In this document: one piece after another, positions 18,151 to 27,395 of the stretch
Layout of the letters: the number at the start of each line of letters is the position of its first letter
How positions within the stretch are numbered: position 1 is the first letter of the stretch
Assembly: GCA_020628425.1 (NCBI GenBank)
Contig: JAHDEZ010000018.1
Location: 1-44,949 of the forward strand
Source of the DNA: Hellea sp.
GTDB taxonomy: Bacteria > Pseudomonadota > Alphaproteobacteria > Caulobacterales > Maricaulaceae
DNA: 44,949 bases
Direction of reading: 5' to 3'
Made by a program: the position numbers and the translations under genes
Notes under the pieces: generated by a model
Seen by the model: the letters and a program-made list of their open reading frames with translations, nothing else
The model's database searches: none
What the model was told of the DNA's origin: nothing

Positions 18151-20598
18151 GTGAGCGCCTTTCTGAATGGTTGGGCAGGTCTGATTTATCGCCGGGCCGG
18201 GCTGGTCTTTTTGGCCGGACTGATTATCTGGATCTTATCTCTTTTTGCACTCCGATCTTTAACGCTCTCAACCGATATTAATGCGCTTATGCCCGAGGGC
18301 GCGCAAAGTGTTCAAACACTGGAGAATGCTGAAGCCATTATTGGGGACTTTTCGCCAATACGGGTCGTCGTCGAGGCGGAAAGTCGTGATAAAGTCATCG
18401 AGAGTTTCAAAACGCTCAGTGCGGAATTTGGACAAAAGCCATGGGTTGACGATACGCGTTATTTCGAGGACGTCGAAGTACTCATTCGGCACGAGCTACT
18501 ATATCTGGCCGAAGAAGAGCTCGTGGACTTGGAACAGGAGGCCTATCGCTCCCTCTCAATTTTCTTTGCCAAGGAGATGGCGTCCGCCTTTCAGACGGAT
18601 GTGACGTTCACACTCAATGGGGTGAACGGTTCTTCCTATGAAGAACTGGACCCGGAACTGGTCGAAGAGTTTGAAAAGACATTTTCGGCCCCGCCCGCTG
18701 ACCGCCGTTACTTCGTGGTCGATGAGCCGGAAAACGGCCTATATGCGGGCGTTATGATTGTGGCGCCCAAGCCGGGTAATAGCGCCTTGGCCAAAGCCAA
18801 GATTATGGTGCAGGACAGTCTGCAGATTACAGATGATTACCGCATTGGTAATCCGGATATTTTCGTCGGGGTGACAGGACGGATCACCAGCCAGGTTGGG
18901 CAGTTCGACGCGGTGACCCGGGATTTGATGATAGGTCTGGGGAGTGCTTTCGCTTTGATATCCCTAATCCTGTTATTCTCCTATCGCAGTTTCATGGCTA
19001 TTCCCTTGATAGTCTTTCCGCTTATTGTGAGCCTGATTGCGACCCTTGCTGTCACTGCGCTGACTATTGGCGGGCTGAATTTGATTACGGCTTTTTTGAC
19101 GTTGATCCTGTTCGGGCTGGGTATTGACTTCGGCGTGCATAATTTTTCCCGCTACACAGAAGAGCGCCGGGCCGGGACAGATCTCCCGACAACAATTCAG
19201 ACCATTGTCAACCGGACAGGTCGAGCATCTTTCATGGCCGCCATTACGACAGGGGGCAGTTTCTTTGCCCTGATGATGACGCAGTTCCGGGCTTTTTCTG
19301 AGTTCGGCTTCATTGCCGGGGTTGGCATGTTGCTCGCCTTTTTCTCCATGTATACGCTGATGCCGGCAACGCTGGTTCTGGTGGAACGTCTGGGCTGGAC
19401 ACCCAAAAAGAAAACACGCGAGCCTAAATCCCGTAACCGGGGACGTTCACTTTTTGCGCTCCGTCATCCATACTTGGTTATCACAGCGGTTATCGCATTG
19501 ATGTCAATATCGGTTTATTATGCACCAAAAATCCAGTTTGAGACCAATACGCGAAATCTCGAAGCGACCATGCCTGACAATTATGTCAAAGCCAAAGCTA
19601 TCGGCAATAAGGTTTTAGGGCAGTCTAATTCTGCAGTTCTCGTGGCCGACAGTTATGACGAGCTGATAGATATCGATGCCCATTTTCAAGACAAACAAAA
19701 GACGGATACGGCTTCGCCAACGATTAAACAGGTTCGCAGCCTTCTGAGCTTTGTGCCGCCTCCGGATGTGCAACAAAGACGATTAGATGTCATCCGACGT
19801 CTCAAGGAGCAGGCCGACAGGTTATCCGGTCTCGACCCCGAAAAATATGAAGCCAGTAGGGAATATCTGGATATTGAAACGCTCTCGGTGAAGGCGTTAC
19901 CCCCACTTATCCGCCAAACTTATATGGGACAGGAGGACCGGCCAGGCTATCTCTATTATATCACACCGGATGTGGTTATGGCCGACAGTACAGAAGCGGG
20001 AAAGTTTTACGCAGATGCCGCCAGGGTCTCGATTGACGGAAAAGAGTTTTTTAGCGCTTCGGAGAGTTTCGTTCTGGTGGAAATGCTGGGACTGATGCAA
20101 TCCGATGCCCTTTACGCGGTTTTACTCGTAACCCTGACGACCATTTTTGTGGTCTGGCTGTTTTTCAGAAATGTTGTGGCCAGTTTAGTGGTTCTGGTGC
20201 CGCCGCTTTGCGGAGTTGTCCTGACATTGGGCGTCATGGGTGCTTTTGGACCTGCGCTGTCGATCATGAATATGGTTATCCTGCCGTCTTTGGTTGGCAT
20301 ATCTGTGGATAACGGTATTCACATAGTTCACCGATATTTGGGGCACTCCCCCAGGCCTGATCTGGGCTATATTATGCGGACGACTGGCCGAGCGTCTCTA
20401 TTGACGACCGTCACCACTCTGGTTGGTTTTGGCGGCATGATTACGGCCTCTATGGGGGGGCTGCGATCCCTTGCGCATTTGGCCATAATCGGTTTCACCT
20501 TGTGTCTGATTATGACCTGGTTCTTGTTGCCGGCCATTTTGACAATATTGGGCAAAGCTCAACCCAATATGCCCGAACCCATTACGGTCGAGGCCTGA
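18151..20598 (+). CDS. MMPL/RND superfamily transporter (HpnN-like)
   Basis: Inner-membrane exporter of 815 residues with duplicated topology: one helix near the N-terminus, a periplasmic loop to about 245, a five-helix block (about 250-400), a single helix at about 435, a second loop, and a final five-helix block (about 650-800). Family motifs include LILFGLGIDFGVHNFSRYTEER and, in the second half, LPSLVGISVDNGIHIVHRY, each with the acidic residue used for proton coupling. This layout fits MMPL proteins that move lipids, including the hopanoid transporter HpnN, but no hopanoid genes are in the window. The start is GTG at 18151, where the frame first matches the N-terminal helix. A glycerophosphodiesterase gene follows after three bases. 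Confidence 0.85.
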   Translation: MSAFLNGWAGLIYRRAGLVFLAGLIIWILSLFALRSLTLSTDINALMPEGAQSVQTLENAEAIIGDFSPIRVVVEAESRDKVIESFKTLSAEFGQKPWVDDTRYFEDVEVLIRHELLYLAEEELVDLEQEAYRSLSIFFAKEMASAFQTDVTFTLNGVNGSSYEELDPELVEEFEKTFSAPPADRRYFVVDEPENGLYAGVMIVAPKPGNSALAKAKIMVQDSLQITDDYRIGNPDIFVGVTGRITSQVGQFDAVTRDLMIGLGSAFALISLILLFSYRSFMAIPLIVFPLIVSLIATLAVTALTIGGLNLITAFLTLILFGLGIDFGVHNFSRYTEERRAGTDLPTTIQTIVNRTGRASFMAAITTGGSFFALMMTQFRAFSEFGFIAGVGMLLAFFSMYTLMPATLVLVERLGWTPKKKTREPKSRNRGRSLFALRHPYLVITAVIALMSISVYYAPKIQFETNTRNLEATMPDNYVKAKAIGNKVLGQSNSAVLVADSYDELIDIDAHFQDKQKTDTASPTIKQVRSLLSFVPPPDVQQRRLDVIRRLKEQADRLSGLDPEKYEASREYLDIETLSVKALPPLIRQTYMGQEDRPGYLYYITPDVVMADSTEAGKFYADAARVSIDGKEFFSASESFVLVEMLGLMQSDALYAVLLVTLTTIFVVWLFFRNVVASLVVLVPPLCGVVLTLGVMGAFGPALSIMNMVILPSLVGISVDNGIHIVHRYLGHSPRPDLGYIMRTTGRASLLTTVTTLVGFGGMITASMGGLRSLAHLAIIGFTLCLIMTWFLLPAILTILGKAQPNMPEPITVEA

Positions 20599-20601
20599 TA
20601 A

Positions 20602-21504
20602 ATGGCTATTGCCAATCTGTCTGAATTCCTGCCGGACTTCAGCAGCTGGTGGCACCGTTTGACTGGGAGCGCCGGATTTGGGCGGAACCTGCCTTTGCCG
20701 GATTATATTGTTCCCGTCGGACATAGAGGCACAAAGACATATGCACCTGAAAACACGCTTATCGCTCATGAGACGGCTTACGCCATGGGCGCGCGCTGTA
20801 TGGAATTTGATGTGCGCTGCACCAAAGACGGGCACTTTGTTGTCATTCACGATCATGATGTGGAACGCACGACTGACGGAAAGGGTGATGTGGACGCACT
20901 CATTTTGGCTGAGCTTAAAAAATTCGACGCCGGGAGTTTCAAAGGCCCGGAGTTTGAGGGCGAAACCGTACCTACCTTAGGGGAAGCCTTGGCAAATGTC
21001 CGCGGCCGCTACGCTGTCGATATAGATTTTAAAGGCGGGCCAGAACACTCGGCGGATATGCTTATAGAAATTTTGAAGGACACTGGGTTTGACCAGGCTG
21101 ATGCGCCCCTGGTCACTATATTTGCCCGGGTCAATCATTTTGAGAAACTTCTGCCACTGGCGCCGGAATTCGCCTTGCGGCCGCATTATCTGTCACGGCG
21201 GCATTGCAAGACCATGTCCCGCCGTCATGGCATAGAGGTTATGGGGCTCAGGCGTTATGCGTTTTCAAAAACAGCTGCCGGCAATATCCGCGGTCATGAT
21301 ATGCATCTGTTTTCCAATGTCATGGGGAAGTCCGAAAACGAAAAGGATTTCGAGGACGCGGCGTCTGCGGGCGCTCTGTTTATTCAAACGGATTATATGG
21401 ACAGGCTGGTCGCCTATCTGGACTCCATCGGGCGATTGGAGACACGGGTCTTAGGACGGGATTTTCGGCCTATCACGCCTGATGATAACGGTCAGATCGT
21501 CTAG
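20602..21504 (+). CDS. Glycerophosphodiester phosphodiesterase family protein
   Basis: TIM-barrel enzyme that cleaves glycerophosphodiesters to glycerol 3-phosphate and an alcohol. The GDPD signature is complete: His41-Arg42 (GHRG), Glu50-Asn51 (APENT), Glu68 and Asp70 (MEFDVR) and His83 (VIHDHDVERTT). There is no convincing signal peptide, so it is probably cytoplasmic. The start lies three bases after the MMPL transporter stop, so coupled translation is likely; together they may move and degrade a phospholipid or its deacylated head group (inference). Confidence 0.9.
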   Translation: MAIANLSEFLPDFSSWWHRLTGSAGFGRNLPLPDYIVPVGHRGTKTYAPENTLIAHETAYAMGARCMEFDVRCTKDGHFVVIHDHDVERTTDGKGDVDALILAELKKFDAGSFKGPEFEGETVPTLGEALANVRGRYAVDIDFKGGPEHSADMLIEILKDTGFDQADAPLVTIFARVNHFEKLLPLAPEFALRPHYLSRRHCKTMSRRHGIEVMGLRRYAFSKTAAGNIRGHDMHLFSNVMGKSENEKDFEDAASAGALFIQTDYMDRLVAYLDSIGRLETRVLGRDFRPITPDDNGQIV

Positions 21505-22424
21505 GGTTTGCTGTTTCTGATATCATCCAGCAGATTTAAATTATCTGAGCTGTTTGAAATTCTGCCATTGGCCATCTCTTCCCATAACAGATTTTGCGCC
21601 GCCTCAAGGTCTCCGTAGTGAGCATGATACTCCACTAATCGCATCAGGTCTCGTTCGGACTTAAGGAGCCCTTTCTCATACATTTCCGCTAAAACCAGAT
21701 AGGCCTCTTTTTCACGCCCCCCATAGGCCAACAGGCTGATTTTACTATCCCAGAGATTCCTGTCTTGTGGCCACCTTTTTAACATGGCCTCGATAATTTC
21801 CTGCTGCTCCGTCCGCATTTCATTTTCATTATAAAGGAAGTGCATATGGTCGTAATCTATACGCTCTTTGGTCTCTAGCTGGGCAAACCATGTTTCCGCC
21901 CATGGCAGGGCTTCCTTGTAGGCTTCCGCCTGCATATAGGCTTGCATGGTATATTTGATATATCTCGGGTCAGTACTTCCGTTCTTCTTTATCCATGTTT
22001 CAAAGGCTTGCGCGCCTGACATATATTGGCCATTAGCGATCAGAAGCTGGGCTATCTGGCTCTCAGTTGTTGAAACTTCAGCCTCTGAAAGACCACCGGA
22101 TTCTATGGCACGGCGGAAATGAACTATGGCGGCCTTTAGGTCATTTTGTTCATAGGCATTCATGCCCATCATTGTTTCGATGGTGCTGATTTCATAACTG
22201 TTGAGATAATCCAGCGCTCTGGCTTCTTTCAGTTTTTCCGTGGCTTTGACAAAGTTACCCTCTTGCGAAAATTCCATGGCCTTCATAACCATTCTTCCAG
22301 ACTGATCATGAAATTCCCGTGGGCCAACCTGGGCAATACTTGTGCTAAAGCCGAACAGGCTCATGGCCATGATCGTAAGAACTGTCCGGATTGGCCGGGT
22401 TTTAAGCTTATAAGTCTCAGGCAT
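21501..22424 (-). CDS. Secreted TPR-repeat protein
   Basis: About 307 residues with an N-terminal signal segment (RPIRTVLTIMAMSLFGFSTSIAQ), then helical repeats of the TPR type, e.g. KAMEFSQEGNFVKATEKLKE and MGMNAYEQNDLKAAIVHFRRA. The ATG at 22424 was chosen over the one at 22475 because GGGGAAT sits just before it. The layout resembles proteins annotated as TPR partners in TonB/energy-transduction loci, but no TonB genes are near. It overlaps the convergent glycerophosphodiesterase gene by four bases. Function is unknown beyond protein binding. Confidence 0.75.
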   Translation of the reverse strand: MPETYKLKTRPIRTVLTIMAMSLFGFSTSIAQVGPREFHDQSGRMVMKAMEFSQEGNFVKATEKLKEARALDYLNSYEISTIETMMGMNAYEQNDLKAAIVHFRRAIESGGLSEAEVSTTESQIAQLLIANGQYMSGAQAFETWIKKNGSTDPRYIKYTMQAYMQAEAYKEALPWAETWFAQLETKERIDYDHMHFLYNENEMRTEQQEIIEAMLKRWPQDRNLWDSKISLLAYGGREKEAYLVLAEMYEKGLLKSERDLMRLVEYHAHYGDLEAAQNLLWEEMANGRISNSSDNLNLLDDIRNSKP

Positions 22425-22485
22425 AATTCCCCACTTTCTGACGCGGATTTTCGACCAAATGAGGTCAGGCGTCAAGCGGCCAATC

Positions 22486-23250
22486 TCAGTCCAACCAGTT
22501 GACCAGCATTTCGGACTCTAGCCGTTTCTGTTCGTTAACTGTGAGTGTACCAAAAATCGCCTTGAATTTTTCACGAGCAGGGTGCCAGCCTTTCTTGCCG
22601 GATTTCAGATAATATTCAGCGGCTTTTAATCGATTGGCCTCATAGAGACGCCCCATTTCATAGGCTTCTCCTATTAAATAAAGGCTTCGGAAATGTCCCT
22701 TGGCTGCGGACTTTTCAAGTAAAGGCAATGCCTTGTCATAGTCGCCGTTTTCGTAAAGTGTTCGAGCCTTGGAAAATTTTCTATCGCCACCGTCGCTTAA
22801 CACCCGATAACCGTGTTTGGTTGTAAACCGCCAGACACGGACTGCAAATACCCAGATGAGCAATGCCAGCACAAAATAACCTACATTGAAAAAACCGGTC
22901 TGCTGGCCCATCCAGTAAAACAAGCCCACCCCCGTCAGCGCGGGTGCAAAATGCACATAAAACTGGCGAAATCGCTCATGCCGTTCAGCCATATAAAAAC
23001 ATAAAGCAATCAGGAAAATGGCAATGACATCAAATGCCAACCCACCTGAAGCCTTATTTCCAAACCAACCAAATATAGTACTCAGGCAAAGTTTAATGAC
23101 CAGAAAAGGTGCCACAAACAGAGCCGTCCAGACACTTGGATTATTGCGTATATAACGCAGGTGGATTTTAAAAAATCCAGGCACATAAGACGACAGAAAA
23201 TAGTGACCTGTCTTCTGGGCAATTTGCCGGGTTTGCGCTCTCTTATTCAA
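22486..23250 (-). CDS. Membrane protein with Sel1/TPR-like repeats
   Basis: About 254 residues. Four predicted helices lie in the first 150 residues (around 42-60, 70-86, 98-112 and 120-136). They are followed by a soluble tail with Sel1-like units: ARTLYENGDYDKALPLLEKSAAKGHFRSLYLIGEAYEMG and then AAEYYLKSGKKGWHPAREKF. The only upstream start in frame is TTG at 23250, without a clear ribosome binding site. It is upstream of the TPR protein on the same strand with a ~60-base gap, so the two may form a unit. Not otherwise recognised. Confidence 0.65.
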   Translation of the reverse strand: MNKRAQTRQIAQKTGHYFLSSYVPGFFKIHLRYIRNNPSVWTALFVAPFLVIKLCLSTIFGWFGNKASGGLAFDVIAIFLIALCFYMAERHERFRQFYVHFAPALTGVGLFYWMGQQTGFFNVGYFVLALLIWVFAVRVWRFTTKHGYRVLSDGGDRKFSKARTLYENGDYDKALPLLEKSAAKGHFRSLYLIGEAYEMGRLYEANRLKAAEYYLKSGKKGWHPAREKFKAIFGTLTVNEQKRLESEMLVNWLD

Positions 23251-23429
23251 AACAGAGACAGGCTAACACAGATCCTTACCAAAATTTATAACTAAATATG
23301 TTGACGACAAGTGTCGTTCAATATTATTGATTAACAATAAGAGGTGTGTGTTCTCCCCCGGACGGCTTCCTCTTAAAGGGCCGCGTTAGATGGCCCGCCT
23401 CGCGCAATGTAAGAGAAAAGGAGACTATA

Positions 23430-23756
23430 ATGCGTATGACAAAACTCATCTCAACGGCCGTTATTTTCGGCACCGCCATGACGGCATTTGCTCTTCCGGC
23501 TTCGGCTGGCACAACTCAGGGCCGGACCGTCAAAACAACGATCCAAAAATCGGATCTGCGGACGGAAGCGGATATCATTCGGACTTACGCTAAGCTCAAA
23601 GAGACCGCTGCGGAAAACTGTCAGACCTCTGGTCGCCCTGTGTTTAGCAATCGAAACTTTGAGCGGGTCTGCAGCACGCGTCTATTGGACGATTTCATCC
23701 AAAGCGTCGATCATGCAGCTTTGACCCAATATCACAGGTCGCAAAACGCCGGATAG
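23430..23756 (+). CDS. UrcA family protein
   Basis: Small exported protein of 108 residues with a signal peptide (TKLISTAVIFGTAMTAFALPASA). The mature part has the UrcA pattern: a beta-strand, a helix TEADIIRTYAKLKETAAENC, a second cysteine in FERVCSTRLLDDFIQSVDHAALTQYH. The two cysteines probably form a disulfide. AGGAGA lies six bases before the ATG at 23430, which decides the start over the longer frame from 23346. UrcA proteins are widespread in alphaproteobacteria and their role is unknown. Confidence 0.8.
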   Translation: MRMTKLISTAVIFGTAMTAFALPASAGTTQGRTVKTTIQKSDLRTEADIIRTYAKLKETAAENCQTSGRPVFSNRNFERVCSTRLLDDFIQSVDHAALTQYHRSQNAG

Positions 23757-23760
23757 CTGC

Positions 23761-24246
23761 CTAGCGATTTCCGGATAGTTTTTCGCGGGCCAGCGTTTCA
23801 AACCTGGCGCCACTATCCGGATCAAATGTGCGCCGTGCCACCCATTGGGATTGCAGATCCTGTGGGCGGCGCAGCACCCATCCCCTGGGACGGCTTAATA
23901 TGTCCGTATAGGCCTGCCAGGGGATTTGGGCGGCTTCCCCGGTTCCGTCTCTCAGCGTTATACCCGCATGGTCAACGGACATGGCAATCTGTTTCTTGTT
24001 CTCGGGCAGTTTGAGAAAAATCGAATAAAACCAGACCGCGTGATAAATAATAGCGCCAGCTAGAATAAAGGCTCCGGGTGAAATGAAGAACTTCAACATT
24101 GTGCCGGCGTCCGTTCCGACTTGAGACACAGCCGCCGCAAACCCAATGGTCAAAGACACGATCAGAAGCATTTCATAATTCTTCCAGTCATTGAGATAAG
24201 CATCCATGAAATCCCGATAGGTGATATGAGTCTGACCAGTGATCAT
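23761..24246 (-). CDS. YcxB-like membrane protein
   Basis: About 161 residues with two predicted helices (about 25-45 and 52-72) followed by a cytoplasmic domain. The tail starts MSVDHAGITLRDGTGEAAQIPWQAYTDI, which resembles the YcxB-like C-terminal domain (strand, Trp-x-x-(Y/F), strand). The gene is convergent with urcA, with only four bases between stops. Function unknown; family call is from pattern memory only. Confidence 0.6.
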   Translation of the reverse strand: MITGQTHITYRDFMDAYLNDWKNYEMLLIVSLTIGFAAAVSQVGTDAGTMLKFFISPGAFILAGAIIYHAVWFYSIFLKLPENKKQIAMSVDHAGITLRDGTGEAAQIPWQAYTDILSRPRGWVLRRPQDLQSQWVARRTFDPDSGARFETLAREKLSGNR

Positions 24247-24517
24247 ATAAGAGGTTTAGCGCGAATGTTGTTTAAATTTCCAGAGCGTTTACTGCTCTAA
24301 ATTCATGACCGGCTAAAGCTGGGCCATTTCAAGGCAAAGAGGGCTGGCTTTGAAAATTTGAAAAGGCAGTACGGTTTAGAAAGCTAAAGCCCGCCCTTAA
24401 AGAAAGTTCTTTCATATTTAGCGCGTTAACACATATTTCATATGTGATGCGTAAATGTCTAATGGGGGCGCGCTAGAAGAGAAGTCCCGTTAAATATACA
24501 TATTAGTGGGAGGCATC

Positions 24518-26656
24518 ATGCCAAAAATTAAGTCACTTTCTTTAACCGTGTCCACGTCTATCTTAAGTATCCTGTTGAGTGGAAGCGCCTTTGCTCAGGG
24601 TAATCAACTGGTCACTCAAGATCCTGTATTTGGAGAGGCTTTCTCGCGAGACTCTTTCGACCCTTCCATAACGACAGATGGGAACCTCATTGCCTTTGCC
24701 TCTTATGCTGACGTACTGGCACAGGGGACAGATACGACGTTTTCTTCTGTTTATGTTCATGACCGTTTGACGGGAAGCTTTGAACGGCTGGATGTACCAG
24801 CGCCATGGGGAAATTTTCACTCGCCATATATTTCGGCCAATGGGCAGTTTGTGGTCTTCCGTTATTCCACCAATCCGTCATCGGACCCGAATCCTGAGCG
24901 AATATATGTCTATGACCGTTCCAATGGGAATTGGGAATTGCTGCCGGTAGATTTGAGCGACCCTTATGGGGGTCCAACCGAACGCTATGACCGGGTCTCG
25001 ATTTCAGATGATGGTAATCTTGTGGTTTTTAACGCCAATAATGAAAACCTTGTTGCAGGCGACACGAACGGCGCGCCTGATGTTTATCTTTTCAACCGAA
25101 CGGACCAATCCATAGCGCGCGCGTCGCAATATGTGGACGGGTCCGAATTACCTGCCGGAGGGGAACAAGGCCGGATCACGCCCGACGGACTGAGAGTTGT
25201 ATACACACATGGCGGATACGAACTCCTGCTCCATAAACCATCGACGGGGACGACAGTCGTTGAAGCGCTCGATCTTTCATCTTTTGGACAAAACCCGGTT
25301 ATTGCTGATTTTGATATGACGCCTACGGCCGATCGTTACGCGCTTCAAATTCTGGATCAGGATTTTTCCGGCGCGGCGACAACGAGCTTTGCCATTTATG
25401 ACCCATTTAGTGGTTTCACGGAAATTATTGATCAGGGACCCCCGGATTATGATCCACAAGCTGTGATGTTCAGCGGCGTTCGAATTTCCGCCGACGGGGA
25501 AAAAGTTATTTATTCGACCTTGTCACAAATTGATGTGGAACTCAGCTATCCGGATGGCAGCGTGTTTACGACGCCGGTTAAAGAGGCCCAGACCAGGCTT
25601 TATGACAGCGCAAGCGGATCGACCCGCTTGATTACACCTGTTGGAGAGTTTTTACAGTCAGGCAGCGGAAGCGATATCTATGCTTCGCCCGATATTTCCG
25701 ATGACGGATCCACCATTACTTTTACGCATTTGCAGCCCGGTTCCGACGGACTGGTTACGCAAATATATGCAGGATCCGTTGTGCCCGGCAGTGAAGCGCC
25801 GATTGCAAATGCCGGTCCAGATATCCAAGCCACGGGTCCGCAAACACAATTAGACGGTCAGGCCTCATCCGATGATCTGACGCCTTCAAATGCCCTTGGA
25901 TATGCCTGGGAAGTTCTACCGTTATTCGAAGGTCAACCCGTTGCTTTTACAGATAACCCAAACTCCCCAACACCCATGCTCGAAGGTGACCCCACTGAAA
26001 ATCTGATCAGATTGATTGTTCAGGATGGAGACGGGCTGTTCAGCGCGTCCGACTATCAATTCATCCAACCGGGCAATCAGCCGCCCAGCGTCTATGCCGG
26101 TGTGGACCGGTCTATTCTGTTAGGCGAAAGCGTCGCCTTGAGCGCGAATGCCTCTGACCCGGATGGCGACCCATTAACCTATCAATGGTCCGTCTTAAGC
26201 CAACCGGCCGATAGTACCGCCGGTCTGACCGCAATGACGGCTGTGACCAGCTATACGCCTGACGCGGCCGGCATTTTTTATGTGGAAATCACGGTCAGCG
26301 ATGGGGAAAATTTCGCCTCTGACCTGGTTCGGATAGATGTAACAGATCCCCTGGTCTATGCTTCGGCGCAGGTCAGTTCTGCTCGGGACCTGGTCGCTGG
26401 CCTGTCCCGCTCAGATTTCGATAGCCGCCGCCGACAGGCTGAGCTGTTGGGTGATTTGGATGACATTCTGGCCGCATTATCCGCCGGTGATACGGCACTG
26501 GCTTCCAGTCAGATTGACGCGCTAATGCCGCGCCTCGACGGCTGCACTGTTAATGGTGGGCCAGACACTAAAGGTAAAAGTAAAGACTGGATCCAGACCT
26601 GTTCTGCGCAAATTGCCGTCTTTGATGACCTTAATGAGGCCAACGGCGTTTTGTAA
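24518..26656 (+). CDS. Secreted beta-propeller and PKD/Ig-like domain protein
   Basis: About 712 residues. A signal peptide ends at SGSAFAQ, and the start at 24518 was preferred over 24506 because GGGAGG lies just upstream. Residues ~30-420 form a TolB/WD40-like propeller with repeated phrases such as ITTDGNLIAFASYADVLAQG, SISDDGNLVVFNANNENL and ISDDGSTITFTHLQPGSDG. Two PKD-type domains follow: ANAGPDIQATGPQTQLDGQA and PSVYAGVDRSILLGESVALS with DPDGDPLTYQWSV. A C-terminal helical part with two or three cysteines ends the protein. It is probably surface-exposed or extracellular, with a carbohydrate- or protein-binding role. A strong terminator follows. Confidence 0.8.
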   Translation: MPKIKSLSLTVSTSILSILLSGSAFAQGNQLVTQDPVFGEAFSRDSFDPSITTDGNLIAFASYADVLAQGTDTTFSSVYVHDRLTGSFERLDVPAPWGNFHSPYISANGQFVVFRYSTNPSSDPNPERIYVYDRSNGNWELLPVDLSDPYGGPTERYDRVSISDDGNLVVFNANNENLVAGDTNGAPDVYLFNRTDQSIARASQYVDGSELPAGGEQGRITPDGLRVVYTHGGYELLLHKPSTGTTVVEALDLSSFGQNPVIADFDMTPTADRYALQILDQDFSGAATTSFAIYDPFSGFTEIIDQGPPDYDPQAVMFSGVRISADGEKVIYSTLSQIDVELSYPDGSVFTTPVKEAQTRLYDSASGSTRLITPVGEFLQSGSGSDIYASPDISDDGSTITFTHLQPGSDGLVTQIYAGSVVPGSEAPIANAGPDIQATGPQTQLDGQASSDDLTPSNALGYAWEVLPLFEGQPVAFTDNPNSPTPMLEGDPTENLIRLIVQDGDGLFSASDYQFIQPGNQPPSVYAGVDRSILLGESVALSANASDPDGDPLTYQWSVLSQPADSTAGLTAMTAVTSYTPDAAGIFYVEITVSDGENFASDLVRIDVTDPLVYASAQVSSARDLVAGLSRSDFDSRRRQAELLGDLDDILAALSAGDTALASSQIDALMPRLDGCTVNGGPDTKGKSKDWIQTCSAQIAVFDDLNEANGVL

Positions 26657-26680
26657 AAAACGTCCTGATTTTAGTCTATC

Positions 26681-26707
26681 AGGCCGGGTTCTCCCGGCCT
26701 TTTTTTT
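26681..26707 (+). terminator. Rho-independent terminator
   Basis: Perfect 8-bp stem AGGCCGGG/CCCGGCCT with loop TTCT, followed by eight T. It ends the propeller/PKD gene. Confidence 0.9.
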
Positions 26708-26734
26708 GGGCCTGACTGTTTGAAAACATCACCC

Positions 26735-26763
26735 CCAAAAACATAACCATCGGGTCTTCTAAT
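26735..26763. repeat. Distal copy of the bkdB 3' end (direct repeat A)
   Basis: 29 bases match 27384-27412 at 27 positions. In the bkdB frame (minus strand) it still reads LEDPMVMFL, and weaker similarity continues to about 26787. It is a displaced copy of the last codons of bkdB, in the same orientation. Confidence 0.75.
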
Positions 26764-26834
26764 TGTTCCGAAATATGTTGCCTTCATCTACCTAGATAAA
26801 TTTTAAATTTACATTCGCGCCATATACCCAGAGC

Positions 26835-27395
26835 ATGTTGCGGAAAATTGACAAGCTTTCAATCTTCCAGCTCGTGGTTTTAATTGCCGGGGGCGTGTTG
26901 TCCTATCTGACCTTTTATGCCGATAGCTATCCGGTCGCGGAGATTATCACGTGGTGCAAAGGTGAGGGCGGGGAATATACTCAGATGCGGGTTGAAGATG
27001 TCAAACATTTAGGTGCTCAAACACCACCTCGGCACAATTTCGAATACTTTGGTTTCGTGACGCTCATGTATATATTACCCATAGGGATAGCCTTATTTGC
27101 TTCCCATATTGTCCGTGGTTTTTGGGCAAAACTTGGTTTGAACCTGTTTGCGGTTAGCTGGCTACCAGTTCTTGTTTTTCTTTACTTTGCAAGCAAGGTT
27201 GGGCGCGCCATTAATATCGAAAAAACTTTTCATGAAGAATGTGGTGTAAAATATTTCCCGGATCAGGTACCGAACCTGGCTGATGCCTCAATTCTATTCA
27301 TTATGATTTTTTGGGCGTTTTGTGCCACCGTAATAATCATGATCGCATTCGCCATGTGTCGAAGAGTACTCCACCACCTTAATCCAAAAACATAA
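26835..27395 (+). CDS. Small four-helix membrane protein of unknown function
   Basis: Not recognised. The 186-residue protein has about four hydrophobic helices (around 11-28, 75-95, 104-122 and 155-176), a loop between helices 1 and 2 holding one cysteine (ITWCKGEGGEY) and another between 3 and 4 (FHEECGVKYFP), perhaps disulfide-linked in the periplasm. It lies between two direct copies of the bkdB 3' end, and its own last four codons and stop (PKT-stop) are read from the proximal copy on the opposite strand, overlapping bkdB by 17 bases. This suggests it arrived with the segment. It could be a cargo such as a superinfection or immunity protein, but nothing in the sequence proves that. Confidence 0.65.
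   Translation: MLRKIDKLSIFQLVVLIAGGVLSYLTFYADSYPVAEIITWCKGEGGEYTQMRVEDVKHLGAQTPPRHNFEYFGFVTLMYILPIGIALFASHIVRGFWAKLGLNLFAVSWLPVLVFLYFASKVGRAINIEKTFHEECGVKYFPDQVPNLADASILFIMIFWAFCATVIIMIAFAMCRRVLHHLNPKT

Noticed and set aside
17954-18154. A 66-codon frame before the MMPL transporter gene
   Set aside because: It starts with TTG, has no ribosome binding site and its translation has no recognisable features; more likely leader DNA of the downstream gene.
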